Assembly (NCBI GenBank): GCA_019915135.1
Contig: JAHLMK010000015.1
Coordinates: 992,001 to 1,056,000, forward strand
DNA from: Strobilurus pachycystidiatus
Lineage: Eukaryota > Basidiomycota > Agaricomycetes > Agaricales > Physalacriaceae
DNA: 64,000 bases
Direction of reading: 5' to 3'
Part shown: piece by piece, positions 54,479 to 64,000 of the stretch
Position numbering within the stretch: the stretch's first letter is position 1
Layout: each line of letters starts with the position of its first letter
Made by a program: the position numbers and the translations under genes
Notes under the pieces: model-generated
The model's database searches: none
Told to the model about the DNA's origin: nothing
The model's input: the letters and a program-made list of their open reading frames with translations, nothing else

Positions 54479-54879
54479 ATGTCTTTGAACATCCGTGTCG
54501 AATTCGGTGGCGGCCTCGAGCTGCTTTTCGGCGGAGAGCGCGTCCATAACGTCGTCCTTGGGTCTGATTCATCATCATCCGAAACAGCTGCATCTCCGTC
54601 ACAGGAGGTAGCAGAACCAACCCTAGCAGACTTGATAAATCATCTCCGAAACAATCTTCTCACCGAACGCGTTGAACTCTTCGTGGATCCTTCCAGTGGG
54701 GACGTGTGAGTAGCAATATCAGCACATTGTATCTGTATTGGCTGATAATCATCTTACATAGGCGTCCGGGTATCCTGGTTTTGGTGAATGACACCGACTG
54801 GGAACTCGAAGGCGAGGGCGCCTACGTTCTCAAGGACAAAGACGAGATTGTCTTCATCTCAACGTTACACGGAGGATAG
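54479..54879 (+). CDS. URM1: URM1 ubiquitin-related modifier
   Basis: Two exons, 54479-54705 and 54762-54879, with a 56-nt phase-2 intron; 114 aa. It begins [20 protein letters not shown], contains [20 protein letters not shown] and [20 protein letters not shown], and ends FISTLHGG. This is the URM1 family: a beta-grasp protein whose C-terminal GG is thiocarboxylated by the E1-like Uba4. It then supplies sulphur for tRNA wobble-uridine thiolation and can be conjugated to proteins under oxidative stress. The length is slightly above the usual 100 aa because of a Ser-rich loop ([16 protein letters not shown]). It starts 228 bp from the divergent UTP14 start. Confidence 0.95.
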
Positions 54880-55517
54880 TGGGATTGGAACCTGACTGTG
54901 TTTGATTTTGATTACGGTATGGTTCTGCTGGCGCTGTGGCAGAGGTAAAAACACTAGAAGAACGCCAATGTTTTGCTGAGCGCGTGAGGGTTTTAGGATA
55001 ACTCAAGGGCTGCGTAGATAAGCCACAGATGTACAATACAGCAATGCAGTCGTTTTGTATGAACTGAGCATAGTATGTGGAACTGGACGTTACCTCATCG
55101 AGAAACAGGCGAGCTGCCGACGGACAACATACTCGGTGACGGGTCAGCAGATCGCAAACTTGTCAGGCGCAAAGTGATATGGAGGGAGCAGGTCTTTGGC
55201 TAGCTGACGGAAGGCGATTGACTGTCGTCACCGTCGTGGTCACTCCGAGAATTGAGGCTACAAAACTATCGTATTCATAATCATTTAGACATAGTATAGA
55301 CGTGGAAGAAAACTCGTGGTTGTACACAGGATCGTCGAGCAAGGCAAGGGGTTCATCAAACTACGGTAGAAGCGGAATCATTGTTGAGTTTAGACCTGCC
55401 ACTTGCAGTGCGGGATACAGTGCGAGATACATTGCGAGATGCAGTGCCAGATGCGATATAGCTATATGCGGTAGTCGTCAGCTTATCCAGTCTTCCAAAG
55501 TCAGAAGTAGAGTGGGC
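54880..55517. other. Intergenic with short GATRCAGTGCGA-type repeats
   Basis: No gene is visible. At about 55408-55460 there are several tandem near-copies of a 12-mer (GATACAGTGCGA, GATACATTGCGA, GATGCAGTGCCA, GATGC). Confidence 0.5.
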
Positions 55518-56769
55518 TTACGCTTTTGGATGCATGATGCGGGCCATGAGGCTCTCGTCGGTGGCATGGGACAAGAAGAGTGCATCATAGAAAATGACAG
55601 CTACTTGAGCTCCGAGAAACGGTGCGATGACTGGGCACCATAGCCAGTATTGGCTGCCAATAATTGATATGAGAGGTGGCGCAAGCAATGATAGGTCTGT
55701 GAACGTACTGTCGGAAAGAGAAGACTTGTCCGCCCCAACCTGCGATTGCGGTGAGGATACGTGGACCCAAATCACGCGCAGGATTGACAGAAAATCCTTG
55801 AGAAGTAGTTCAGCATCGGCGTAGAAGTGTGGGCGCTTTTCCCACCTGTTTGCATGCCGAAACAAACGCCCAGGGCAAAGAGGGTCAGAAAGAGGACAAG
55901 GGGCAATAGTCCAGATGCGAGCGGACCGTTCCTCTTGTCGATTGTAGAGATAATCATCAGCATCAAGAGGAAGGTGCCAAGGAACTCGGAGAAGAAGGCG
56001 CCCGCGTTGGAAATATAACCCACCTAAAGAACGTCAATAGTTCGTTGTACTCCGTACACGAGAGGTGCACTTACAGCATACGTTCCAAAAAGTCCCGCGG
56101 ACTTGAGAGATCGCACACCGGTGCCGCCTTCAAAGAGGTTGATCGCCTGGTAGTAAATTGCATAAACCAGCGCGGCGCCAAAAATGCCTCCCATCAGTTG
56201 CGCAAACATGTACGCTGCACCGTTGATTAGCAGAGTCGGGCGGGAATAATCCCTAAGAGGGAGCACATGCCTGGGACTTTCCTCCATGGGAAGCCACGCC
56301 AGGTCGCGAGAGCTAGTGTAACCTGAAGAGGCACGCCATGTTAGAGACCAACTTCAGTACACATGCGTGAAAGACACCCTACAGCGGGGTTGAGATGCCC
56401 GCCGGAGATTCCACCAGCGAAAGAGACCCCCAGTCCCAATCCTACAAGCCCATGAGTATTCAGACAGCGCGTTTCTACGAGCGCCTACCAAGCCCCCAGC
56501 CGAGCGTGACAGAAAACCAACTCTACTTCGATTAGTCCCATACGCAGACAGACTCTGACAGAGTGAGCGGGGATACTCACACCCAAGGGCACAGGCGCGA
56601 CCGCTGTGTCGCTAGACAGGACTGACTGGCAGCCTCCGGCACACCCAAACATAACGAAAATCGCCATGCCTATAAACTCTGCAGCAGGCTCGCGAAAGGA
56701 TTTCCTGTGTGCATAGTACCGGTCGCGTGAGCAATCAGTTTCGAGAACGCGCCTAAACGCCGACCTCAT
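55518..56769 (-). CDS. Aquaglyceroporin copy 2, intact
   Basis: Nine exons: 56765-56769 (5 nt), 56581-56704, 56489-56522, 56383-56441, 56271-56322, 56075-56214, 55846-56023, 55709-55796, 55518-55653; 271 aa in open frame. Six helices ([69 protein letters not shown], and others), HLNPAV as first NPA box and [12 protein letters not shown] as second; the Asp after NPAR indicates a glycerol-permeating channel. Intron 5 has a GC donor (GCATGT at 56270) at the same position as in copy 1. Copy 1 has a 44-residue N-terminal tail that is missing here: the frame upstream of ATG has a stop, so translation would start in a 5-nt exon (ATGAG) as [12 protein letters not shown], unless an upstream exon was missed. 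The C-terminus could be extended by a GTAAGC donor at the stop. Confidence 0.8.
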
Positions 56770-57562
56770 ACTGCACAAACGAGTTCAGGGTCGTAGGCGT
56801 TTTGAAGGAGGAGGGGCTGTAGCTGTTGTAATAGAGACACGACGACCCGGAGCGTGACGGAAAGTATGAGGAAAGGCGGGAGAGAAACGAAAGAGCGAGG
56901 AAGACGGCGAGACAAAAAGGCTTGACAGGCAAAGCACGCGTTGGGAGGAAAAGGGGAAGAAGCACAAAAGAGCGTTGTAAGCGTCGGAGAAGCGCGCCAC
57001 AGGCAAAACAAGCTCCGACAATGCTTCTCAACGATGCTTTACCAAATCCGGTCGCTTTCGACAATCTTCACCTTTGCAGCAGGCAATCAATCTGTCAAAG
57101 CGATTGTCAGTACTTAAACATGACGAACATAATTGGAGACAGGAACGTACCTTACATGAGCGCAGCACTACTGAGCGAGCAGACTAGTAGTTCGGCAGAT
57201 AAGTGGTAGATAGTGACAGGTAAGTAAACACTTGCTACAAGTATCTAACAACCAAGCATGCGAGATGCAGAGCGTAAGAGCAGTGTTGGCCTTGTCGCGT
57301 GCCCAGGCCTGCGGCATCATCAGTATCAAACCTCCCAAGTCTCCAGATGGGAGCGATAGATAACCACCGCATCTCCCGTCAAGCAGCACTTTGTCAAAAC
57401 AACCAGATGGCATTAAGTACAACCACTGTGAGTTGAACTTGATGCTGTGTACAGCTGAGACGACGCACTTGTGCACGGTCGAGCAAAGATCGCAGCGCCT
57501 CAGCTACGTTTGGCGTTCCTTGTAGGGACCGTGCCGTGTAAGTTCCTTTACTTTCCTACGTG
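56770..57562. other. Intergenic, pyrimidine/purine-biased
   Basis: Minus-strand C/T-rich sequence at about 56850-57020 looks like the promoter/leader of the aquaglyceroporin gene. No other gene signal. Confidence 0.4.
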
Positions 57563-58492
57563 TCAGGCCTTCGTCAACGCGCAGATACAAAGACAAGGTA
57601 AAGTTTGCTCACGAGATAGCGGGTGGCTGATCATGAACGACAAAGCCTTGTCCAACATTTGCTGCTCCGTCGGTCTCATGGGGTCGTATAACCACCACCG
57701 CAAGATCGCCTTTCTCTCCTTCTCCGAAAATCCGTCTGGCCTCAACCCTCTATCTTCCAGCATATGTTGAACTGTCACATCGTCCAAACGATCAAGATCA
57801 TCCTCCCGCAGGAAATCGTCAACATGCTCAATCAGACCCCAGCTCGCGCTTGTGAAGTACTTTGCCTCCAATAGCGTGGCGAAAGAACCCGTCCCTATGC
57901 TCATCAGTCGGAATGCACCTCCGCACAGAGACTTGAGCGTGTCTCCGTGCTGGATCCAGAATTCCTCCTCGTCAGGGCTCTCATCCTGGCTTAGGTCTAT
58001 GTTGCGGAGCATGTCTCGGGCGGCTGTGAGCTGTGCGAGCGTCGGCCATGTTCTCGTCGCTCGGAGTGCTACCATTAGCGCATCCGCTCTGTCCGCCTGC
58101 GCAGGGAGCCGGCACGAGACGGGCATGTGGTGTGGCGGTACAACGACAGGCGAAAAGGGCAACGCGACGAGGAATAGGGCCAGCCGTCCCCCTTCCAATG
58201 GCTCTAATGCTTGGGTCCGATAGTATTCCGACCAGTTTGCGGGTTTGACCTTTGTGTACAGTCCCGAAAACGTCGATGAGATCCCATTTTTGTAGAAACG
58301 GAACATCTGTTTGAGTCTCCAGAATGCGGGGAGTACGTGTGACGGAGGTGGCGCTTCGAGTGCACCGCGCCGTTCCGCATCGTGTACATCGGCGGAGAAT
58401 TGTCGTAGGCGCGACTGGTGCCGCACTGAATGCCGGGTGATGAGGGGTCGCTTTGGCAGTGCATGCCGCTGCAGATGCAGCATCCTCCCCAA
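57563..58492 (-). CDS. LETM1-like mitochondrial protein, putative
   Basis: One open frame of 309 aa. The N-terminus (MGRMLHLQRHALPKRPLITR) is basic and free of acids, as for a mitochondrial presequence. WRLKQMFRFYKNGISSTFSG with ALFLVALPFSPVVVPPHHMP resembles the LETM1-type core (basic helix, then a hydrophobic helix ending PF...P). Downstream are helices with acidic and basic faces (LREDDLDRLDDVTVQHMLED, RGLRPDGFSEKERKAILRWW). The assignment to LETM1-like, affecting mitochondrial ion balance or ribosome attachment, is tentative. The end is uncertain because a GTGAGC donor occurs just before the last 12 codons. Confidence 0.45.
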   Translation of the reverse strand: MGRMLHLQRHALPKRPLITRHSVRHQSRLRQFSADVHDAERRGALEAPPPSHVLPAFWRLKQMFRFYKNGISSTFSGLYTKVKPANWSEYYRTQALEPLEGGRLALFLVALPFSPVVVPPHHMPVSCRLPAQADRADALMVALRATRTWPTLAQLTAARDMLRNIDLSQDESPDEEEFWIQHGDTLKSLCGGAFRLMSIGTGSFATLLEAKYFTSASWGLIEHVDDFLREDDLDRLDDVTVQHMLEDRGLRPDGFSEKERKAILRWWLYDPMRPTEQQMLDKALSFMISHPLSREQTLPCLCICALTKA

Positions 58493-58720
58493 GCCGCCGG
58501 TAGGTCGAGGTCGTGGTCCGAGTTCGAGATGTGTAGCCTCGGCCTCGAGTTCAGGTCATCGCAATATTGGTCACAGAGCAGCCACAACTTCAAATCTTCA
58601 ACTCAATCAACTCGTACTCGAGAAATACTGGGCAAGTCTTGAACTTGCGGGTTGCAGGCAGATTCACACTGTATACGATATCCAATGTAGCACTCTAATA
58701 AATTACGACAGCATAGTTGC

Positions 58721-59751
58721 TCAAGCACTCATCCAGCCCAGAACCTCCGCCCTCCCCTGCGCGGTCTGCTTATCCGTCACCGAATACGTTGTCATCATTC
58801 TCTCGGTCGCCAGCTCGTCTATCAACCGCAAGTTCTTTGGAACGGTCGTGCCGCTTGCCGACAGGGAATGAGAGTTCAGTAGTAGTTTTTTGGTGCACTA
58901 CAGAAAGATAAGCCTCGCGCGATGGACACAAACATGATACCGTACGAGTTTAACACCCCACCAGGCGCGTATGCTGATTCCCGACGCGGCAATCTCATGC
59001 GGGGTTGTAACGTCCCTCTCTGTCATGTCGAGCACGATCAAAGTCATCTTGAGCGCGAGCGGGACGTCGTTGGCGGTGTATGCCGTTTCAGCAAAGTGGA
59101 GCATATGGAAAGGGTTCTGGGGCGCGAGGAGGAGGACATGGGAGAGGGCTTGCATGGCCTGTGTATACTGGTTACACGACGCGTACATGTCCGCCAGCTC
59201 CAGCCATCCTTCAATGTCGTTGTAAAAGGTGTCCAGATACTCGCAGAGCTCCTCCACGGCCTTTTCTGCTTTTCCAGTTCGCCGTTTTATTGATATTCTG
59301 CGTTTCCAGATGGCCGCATTGGCAGAGTCCGCTTCAAGGAGTTCGTCGTAGAATTTAAGCACCGTTGCCGCGGACTCGGATGCTTCCATGCGTATTCCTT
59401 TCAACACGTCGACTCTGGGCGAACCGGGGAATTTGGTGGTAAGTTGATTCAAGCATTCCTAGAAAGACGGCTTCAGTGAACACGTAGCAAGTGGGACCAG
59501 AGCATACGTCGGCAACATCCAGCCGCCCGATGTCAATGGCAGCGAGACAGAGCTGCTCAAGGAAAGGCCACGCTGCGCATGTTAAGCAAACAGCAGCGAA
59601 GTAGGGCGGGGAAGTTCTCACCGTCGTCGCCCAGCTTACGCGCGCCATTTGACTTGAGAACGATGGTGCCCTTGTCGACAACGTCTCGGGAGGCACGCGT
59701 GTTGCGGGCGCGATAGTTGGCGAGCGTCTCAAGCGCCGATGTCAGCGACAT
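58721..59751 (-). CDS. EMC2: EMC2, ER membrane protein complex subunit 2
   Basis: Four exons: 59622-59751, 59508-59572, 58946-59458, 58721-58897; introns of 49, 49 and 48 nt give 294 aa, the normal length. TPR-type helices are visible: FPGSPRVDVLKGIRMEASES, DADSANAAIWKRR-type segment (ADSANAAIWKRRISIKRRTG), GWLELADMYASCNQYTQAMQ, LLLAPQNPFHMLHFAETAYT. These match the TTC35/EMC2 pattern (WLELAxxYxxxxxYxxAxxCxEELLLxxPxN). EMC2 is the cytosolic scaffold of the EMC insertase, which inserts tail-anchored and multi-pass proteins at the ER. It is head to head with PPX1; 40 bp separate the two start codons. Confidence 0.9.
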
Positions 59752-59791
59752 GGCCGTTCGAATCAAAGCGTGGTGCTGATCGTGCAATACT
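59752..59791. promoter_or_regulatory. 40-bp gap between divergent EMC2 and PPX1 starts
   Basis: The two ATGs face away from each other with only 40 bp between, so each 5' UTR and core promoter must overlap the other gene, or the PPX1 start lies further downstream (for example the in-frame MMTAADPDNA at about 59963). Confidence 0.4.
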
Positions 59792-61215
59792 ATGCTCAGC
59801 CTTGTACCACGACCACGACCGCTCTTTTCCGCCGTTTTGCTCTTCTCTGGCCTTGCTCTGACTGTCTATATTTCCCGCGTACCTGTTACAGCTCATATCA
59901 GGCGTCTATCAGACAATTTCAAGTTTTCCAAGCCAGCAACAAACGATTTAGTGACGGCAAAGATGATGACGGCAGCAGATCCAGACAATGCTATCACCAG
60001 ATTTCTAGCAGAGGCAAAAACCAAGTTTCTCGTTGATGCGGCAGCGGCAGATAAGGGCAAGGATTGGTTAGTGGTTATGGGAAATGAAGCAGGAGGTGGG
60101 CATCTCTCTTGTCTCCGAAGCAGCGTCAACTTACGAGCTTAGACCTGGATAGTATTGCCAGCGCGATTGCCTACGCGTGGCTGCAGTCACCATTGCGCCC
60201 CTCTGTTCCCTACGTCCAGATACATAAAGATGATCTCGTCCTGCGGCCTGAAAACATGTACGCTCTGAATCTAGCGGGGATATCCAGTCCCGCCGAGCAA
60301 CTCTTGACTCCAGACTTCCTTGCTTCCCATACTTCATTCCCTGCCACCAAGTTTGGACTCGTAGACCACAATCGTCTCGGCCCGCAATTCACCACGGACG
60401 AATCTTCGGTAGAGGCTATCGTCGACCATCATGAAGACGAACAATTCCATCTCTCCGCCAATCCGCGGACTATCTCGCCCGCAGGGAGTTGCTCGTCACA
60501 CATCGCGCTCATGTGCCCCGAGACGCTCCCTCGGGAACTTGCCACCCTCCTCCTCTGCGCCATCCTTATCGACACCAATGGTCTCAAGCCAGGCGGAAAG
60601 GCACTCCAGGTCGATCGGGACGCCGTAGCGCGCCTCGTCCCACTCACTACTATCCACGATTCCTCTTTCCAAATTACAAACCTACACGAGCATCCATCGC
60701 TCAAAACCCTAAATGCCATGCTCTCTGAGAAGAAAGCTGACGTTTCGGACCTCAGTCCACGCGATCTACTGAGGAGGGACTACAAAGAGTATATATACAC
60801 ACTCGGATGGCATCCCGACACACCGACAGTAAAAGGCGGGTTGGCCACCGTTCCGGTGCGATTGCGCAATTGGGCTGGCGACGGACAGCTCGTCCAGGCA
60901 GGCGTGGCGTACATGCAGGAGCGGGGTCTCGCTGTCCTTGGTGTCTTGACGTCATTCAATAAGAAGAATGGTAAGGGGAAGCACGCGAGAGAGATGGCGT
61001 GGATAGTGCTCGGGGATCATGCGGCGGAGCTTGCGCAGAGGCTTTGGACGGGGTTGGAGGCGGATGGAGAGATTCGGGTTGAGGTGCATGATGTGTTTGA
61101 GGTGACAGCTTTCGACGAAGGCGTGAAGGTGAGGGTGTATAAGCAGGGTAATGCCAATGCGACGAGGAAGGTGACGGCGCCGTTGTTGAAGAAGATCTTG
61201 GAGGCGTCGTCATGA
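59792..61215 (+). CDS. PPX1: Exopolyphosphatase (PPX1, DHH family)
   Basis: Two exons, 59792-60095 and 60143-61215, with a 47-nt intron; 458 aa. The junction restores VMGNEAGDLDS, the first DHH-family motif (D102, D104). Others: GLVDHNRLG (D176), IVDHHEDE (D196 H197 H198), CAILIDTNGLK, and a C-terminal DHHA2 domain with RRDYKEY and RNWAGDG. The enzyme removes terminal phosphate from polyphosphate chains, needs Mn or Mg, and in yeast is cytosolic and mitochondrial. With this start the protein has an extra hydrophobic N-terminal segment (LFSAVLLFSGLALTVYI), unusual for PPX1; a downstream Met would remove it. The 3' end converges on the monooxygenase gene. Confidence 0.9.
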
Positions 61216-61437
61216 GGCCGGGGCGTGAAGTGAGATCTCTCGTTGAAGATGGGAAAGTAGGCGCAGAATTGGGAAGCGGAGAGACAGAAGAAGGGGAAAG
61301 ACAATATGTCTCTTGAGATCGGCATGTTGAATACTGGTGATCTGGCATTGAACAAATATTGATTCTTTCTGTAGGTATACTGGTGCGAACAGTCATAACT
61401 GCCTTGATATGCATAAGTAATTCAATCTGCAAATCTA

Positions 61438-62580
61438 TTACTTAGACGGAGGTGGCCCAAAGCTCTCCCAAAACTCCTTGAATGGAATCGGAGCTGTCTC
61501 GTTGTACATTATATCCGAGTTCTGTACTGCCTCTTCCGCGACCTCCTTTTTCCTCACAAACATCTCTCTCTCATACTCCTTCAGCGCTCCTGCGAGATCA
61601 CCATGGGCTCCAAGGATTTTCTGAGCCAGTTCCATCGCGTCCACCATGGCGCTGTTTACGCCCTCTCCTGAGGGAGCCGTCACTTGAGCAGCGTCGCCTA
61701 GTAGGGTGACTCCGGGACGCGACTCCCAAGTATGTCCAACGGGGGTCATCACCAGCTTGCGTGCGACGATACCCTCGTCGTCTGCAAGGAGCACGAGGCT
61801 CTTGTTCGCATCGCACCATTCGCCAAAGTACTCCGCTATGAGACGACCCTTGTCCTGCGGGAAACTGAAGGCACAATCATCCAGCCAGGATTCGGGGACA
61901 CGTAGCATGGCGTAAGTGCGCAGACTACCATCACCCTGGCGCTGGGCAATGAGAGCCTTGTTGTCGCCGAAGCAGAAGTAGCTACCCGGACCGACCAGCT
62001 TCGCGATATCTGGATGGCGCGCTTCGACGTTGGCAATGCGGACTTCGACGCTGCTGAAGCCCGTGTAGAATGGGAGTTCATATGTGAGGAGGGGGCGGAC
62101 ACGGGACCAGGCGCCGTCTGCACCGACGACGAGGTCGAACGATCCAAGCTGGGACCCGTCGGCGAAGTTCAGAGTGAATTTGGGACCATCTGGAGTAACA
62201 GAGACGACTTTGTGGCCCCAGTGGATGGATTCTGTAGGGAGGGACTCCAGGAGGATACGACGCAGCTCGACGCGATCGACTTCAGGACGGCCGTCCCCCG
62301 GGTTCTCCTGGTCAATGTGGAGGAAGCCTGTCTTGTCGGCTAGACGAAAGACGTCGCTTTCTGGACGGGCAATCTGCTTGAATTCAGTAGTGAGCCCAGC
62401 GGCAGCGAGGGCTCGTTGGCCTGTCTCGGTGTGGATGTCGAGCGACCCTCCTTGGCTGCGAGTGTCGGGCGAGGCGTCCAGTTCGAACACAGTGGTGGTT
62501 ATTCCACCTTGGAGGAGAATGCGGGCAAGTGTGAGTCCGCTAGGACCACCGCCGACGATTGCAATGGATGGCTGTGGCAT
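61438..62580 (-). CDS. FAD-dependent monooxygenase (PHBH/TetX-like)
   Basis: A single uninterrupted frame of 380 aa. Rossmann motif IAIVGGGPSGLTLARIL (G10-G15), then FELDASPDTRSQGGSLD, the DG motif LVVGADGAWSRVRPLL, and the GD motif GVTLLGDAAQVTAPSGEGVN. These define group A flavin monooxygenases, which use NAD(P)H and O2 to hydroxylate aromatic or polyketide-like substrates. The FELD...SQGGSLD stretch is most like the TetX-type branch common in bacteria and fungi. No other gene this long in the window is clearly intron-free, so recent retro-copying or transfer from bacteria is possible. Substrate unknown; resistance or secondary metabolism are both plausible. No signal peptide. Confidence 0.85.
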   Translation of the reverse strand: MPQPSIAIVGGGPSGLTLARILLQGGITTTVFELDASPDTRSQGGSLDIHTETGQRALAAAGLTTEFKQIARPESDVFRLADKTGFLHIDQENPGDGRPEVDRVELRRILLESLPTESIHWGHKVVSVTPDGPKFTLNFADGSQLGSFDLVVGADGAWSRVRPLLTYELPFYTGFSSVEVRIANVEARHPDIAKLVGPGSYFCFGDNKALIAQRQGDGSLRTYAMLRVPESWLDDCAFSFPQDKGRLIAEYFGEWCDANKSLVLLADDEGIVARKLVMTPVGHTWESRPGVTLLGDAAQVTAPSGEGVNSAMVDAMELAQKILGAHGDLAGALKEYEREMFVRKKEVAEEAVQNSDIMYNETAPIPFKEFWESFGPPPSK

Positions 62581-63405
62581 ATCGTATGATTGGGAGAGAG
62601 TACACCAATTTCATGTTACTTATAGTCTTTGCCTTCACGTCCCGAACGTGTGCGTCGCCCAACGGCATTCTCATCCTAACAAGTGCGTCGTCCTACGGCA
62701 TCCTTGAATATAAACCGGCTGCGACGTGAGTGTTGTTCGGATGAAGTTGACAAAACTGTATTGTTGGGCCTTGACTGGATGCTGCCGACTCTGCCGAGTC
62801 AAAACAATCAAGCCGTGCTCATACCTACATTGATTCGTACAAAGACGCAGAGTCATCTGTAAGATGTGGAACACTTGCGTCGCTATGTCATCTGTGTCTT
62901 TAAAGTCTCTCAGAGTTCTGCCAATTCACTGGCACACTAACTTACCTCGGAAGTCGAAGCCGGGGCCAAGCCATCAAACCCTACATCAACTCCGAGTCTC
63001 CGTCCAAGCGCCGGACGGCGGACGGCAGTGCAGGCCGAGTCAAGCCGACCCCGCCACGCTAATAGCTGCGTTGACAAGTCGATTGTTTGATGTAAGGACG
63101 GATTTTGTACTCTATGTACATACTTGCCGCATGCACTTTAAAGCTAGCTAACCAAACACAGATTCATGACCTTGAGCGCACTGAGTCTCAGCAGCTCCAG
63201 AGATGTAACATTGTTATCCAAAGGCCTTGAGTATTCATCTTTCTTTATCGGAGGCAAGCTTTGTTTACTGGACTATTTTTTGAAATCAGCAAGCGGAAAT
63301 TCACAGTCGGGTAATTGACATAAACGAGACTCTTTGAAGAAATCCTTACGCCGGAAAAGGCTGAGTATTGACCTGACGTTCTCAATCGTCAGAGACTCAA
63401 TGCAT

Positions 63406-63600
63406 GCATTCAGTCTGTCATGACCTCAACGGGCGTGTCTTCCACGTCAAAAGGTCTATCTCGCCAACCAATCTCTGTGTCCTGCCTCTCGTGATGACTA
63501 GCATTCACTCTGTCATGACCTCAGCGGCGTGTCTTCCATGTCAAAGGTCTATCTCGCGAACCCGTCGCTGGCAACCAATCTCTGCGCTCGCCTCTCGTGA
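63406..63600. repeat. Direct duplication, ~90-100 bp, upstream of hydrophobin
   Basis: Copy 1 (63406-63496) and copy 2 (63501-63600) share GCATTCASTCTGTCATGACC, CGTGTCTTCCAYGTCAAA, GGTCTATCTCGC and CCTCTCGTGA. Copy 2 has single-base deletions and a ~13-bp insertion (CCCGTCGCTGGCA region). Confidence 0.75.
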
Positions 63601-63801
63601 CGCAGTGATATCCACAAGGGCAATCTTGAGAATTTTGCAGGTGTTGAATTGTTCGAACATTCCCCACCGTTCCTAGCTCCTTGAGCGCTCCACTTCGACA
63701 TCGCCCGGTCTCATGCTAGTGGTCGCTGCCCAATCCTGCACGGCTTGTGGCATCGTGAGGACTAATGGAGGTGATTTCTCAGGCTCGGATTGCTTCAAGC
63801 G

Positions 63802-63808
63802 TATAAAA
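63802..63808 (+). promoter_or_regulatory. TATA box of hydrophobin gene
   Basis: TATAAAA 71 bp upstream of the ATG at 63880, consistent with a strong, regulated promoter. Confidence 0.6.
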
Positions 63809-63879
63809 GGCTTGAGGAGGACTCCTGGGTTCTTCACTCGAACCCAGCAGCAGCTCAAGTACTCTCAAAGCCTCTAAAC

Positions 63880-64000
63880 ATGCAGTTCAAATTTGCCACC
63901 CTCGCCGCTTTTGCTCTCGCCACCCTCGCGGCCGCCACTCCTGCTCCCCGCACTGGGGGCCCTAGCCTTGAGTGCTGCGACAGTGTCGTCCCGGCTACCA
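63880..64000 (+). CDS. Class I hydrophobin, N-terminal part only
   Basis: The frame starts MQFKFATLAAFALATLAAAT, a typical secretory signal ending AAA-TPAPR, followed by GGPSLECCDSVVPAT; it runs off the right edge. The CC doublet after a short spacer (here ECCDSV) is the second/third-cysteine signature of class I hydrophobins (CCxxV/T). In full they have eight cysteines and self-assemble at air-water surfaces as coats of aerial hyphae and spores. The first cysteine is not visible before the doublet in this exon (C-N5-9-CC expected), so alternative start or spacing should be kept in mind. A TATA box and a ~95-bp direct duplication lie upstream. Confidence 0.65.
   Translation, partial: MQFKFATLAAFALATLAAATPAPRTGGPSLECCDSVVPAT

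Larger units (their letters stand above)
62581..63879. other. Intergenic 1.3 kb, hydrophobin promoter region at right
   Basis: No gene is seen. The right half holds a direct duplication (63406-63496 and 63501-63600) and the TATA box of the hydrophobin gene. Confidence 0.5.

Overview
The window looks like nuclear DNA of a mushroom-forming basidiomycete (Agaricomycetes). Nearly every gene is cut by 44-70 nt GT-AG introns. The gene set includes a class I hydrophobin, an atypical basidiomycete-type G-alpha subunit, F-box/LRR families, aquaglyceroporins, and a KDZ-type transposase with cysteine clusters. All exon models below were built by hand from splice signals and reading frame; the models given a full exon list keep an open frame except where a lesion is stated. 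No database search was possible, so names rest on motif recognition.

Region 1 (1-23.6 kb) is accessory and repeat-rich. It has two divergent F-box genes, a three-exon gene resembling the fungal TET/JBP-like 2OG-Fe(II) dioxygenases, a stand-alone RNase H1 N-terminal (viroplasmin-like) gene, two unrecognised genes, a tandem array with a strict 170-bp period, a small coiled-coil gene, an intact six-exon KDZ transposase gene (998 aa), a third F-box gene, and a ~1.6-kb array with about 50 copies of a GGGAT core. The TET/JBP-like and KDZ genes lie about 11 kb apart; such linkage is known from published work on basidiomycete genomes.

Region 2 (23.6-44 kb) is mostly ordinary genome: MRE11, a GDP-fucose-type nucleotide-sugar transporter, an F-box gene, mitochondrial ornithine acetyltransferase (ArgJ type), a multi-pass membrane protein, and a G-alpha subunit whose switch II glutamine is cysteine. 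It also holds two members of a small secreted cysteine-patterned family (one with three repeats) and an aquaglyceroporin copy that appears broken by a 1-nt deletion.

Region 3 (44.7-47.0 kb) is a 2,278-bp DNA element with perfect 89-bp terminal inverted repeats and a 6-bp flanking duplication, encoding no recognisable transposase. It is the best candidate here for an undescribed element.

Region 4 (47-64 kb) is mainly housekeeping: RhoGAP, UTP14, URM1, the intact aquaglyceroporin paralogue (inverted relative to the broken copy), a LETM1-like mitochondrial protein, EMC2 and exopolyphosphatase PPX1 in a head-to-head pair with a 40-bp gap, an intronless FAD monooxygenase, and the first 121 bases of a hydrophobin gene at the right edge.
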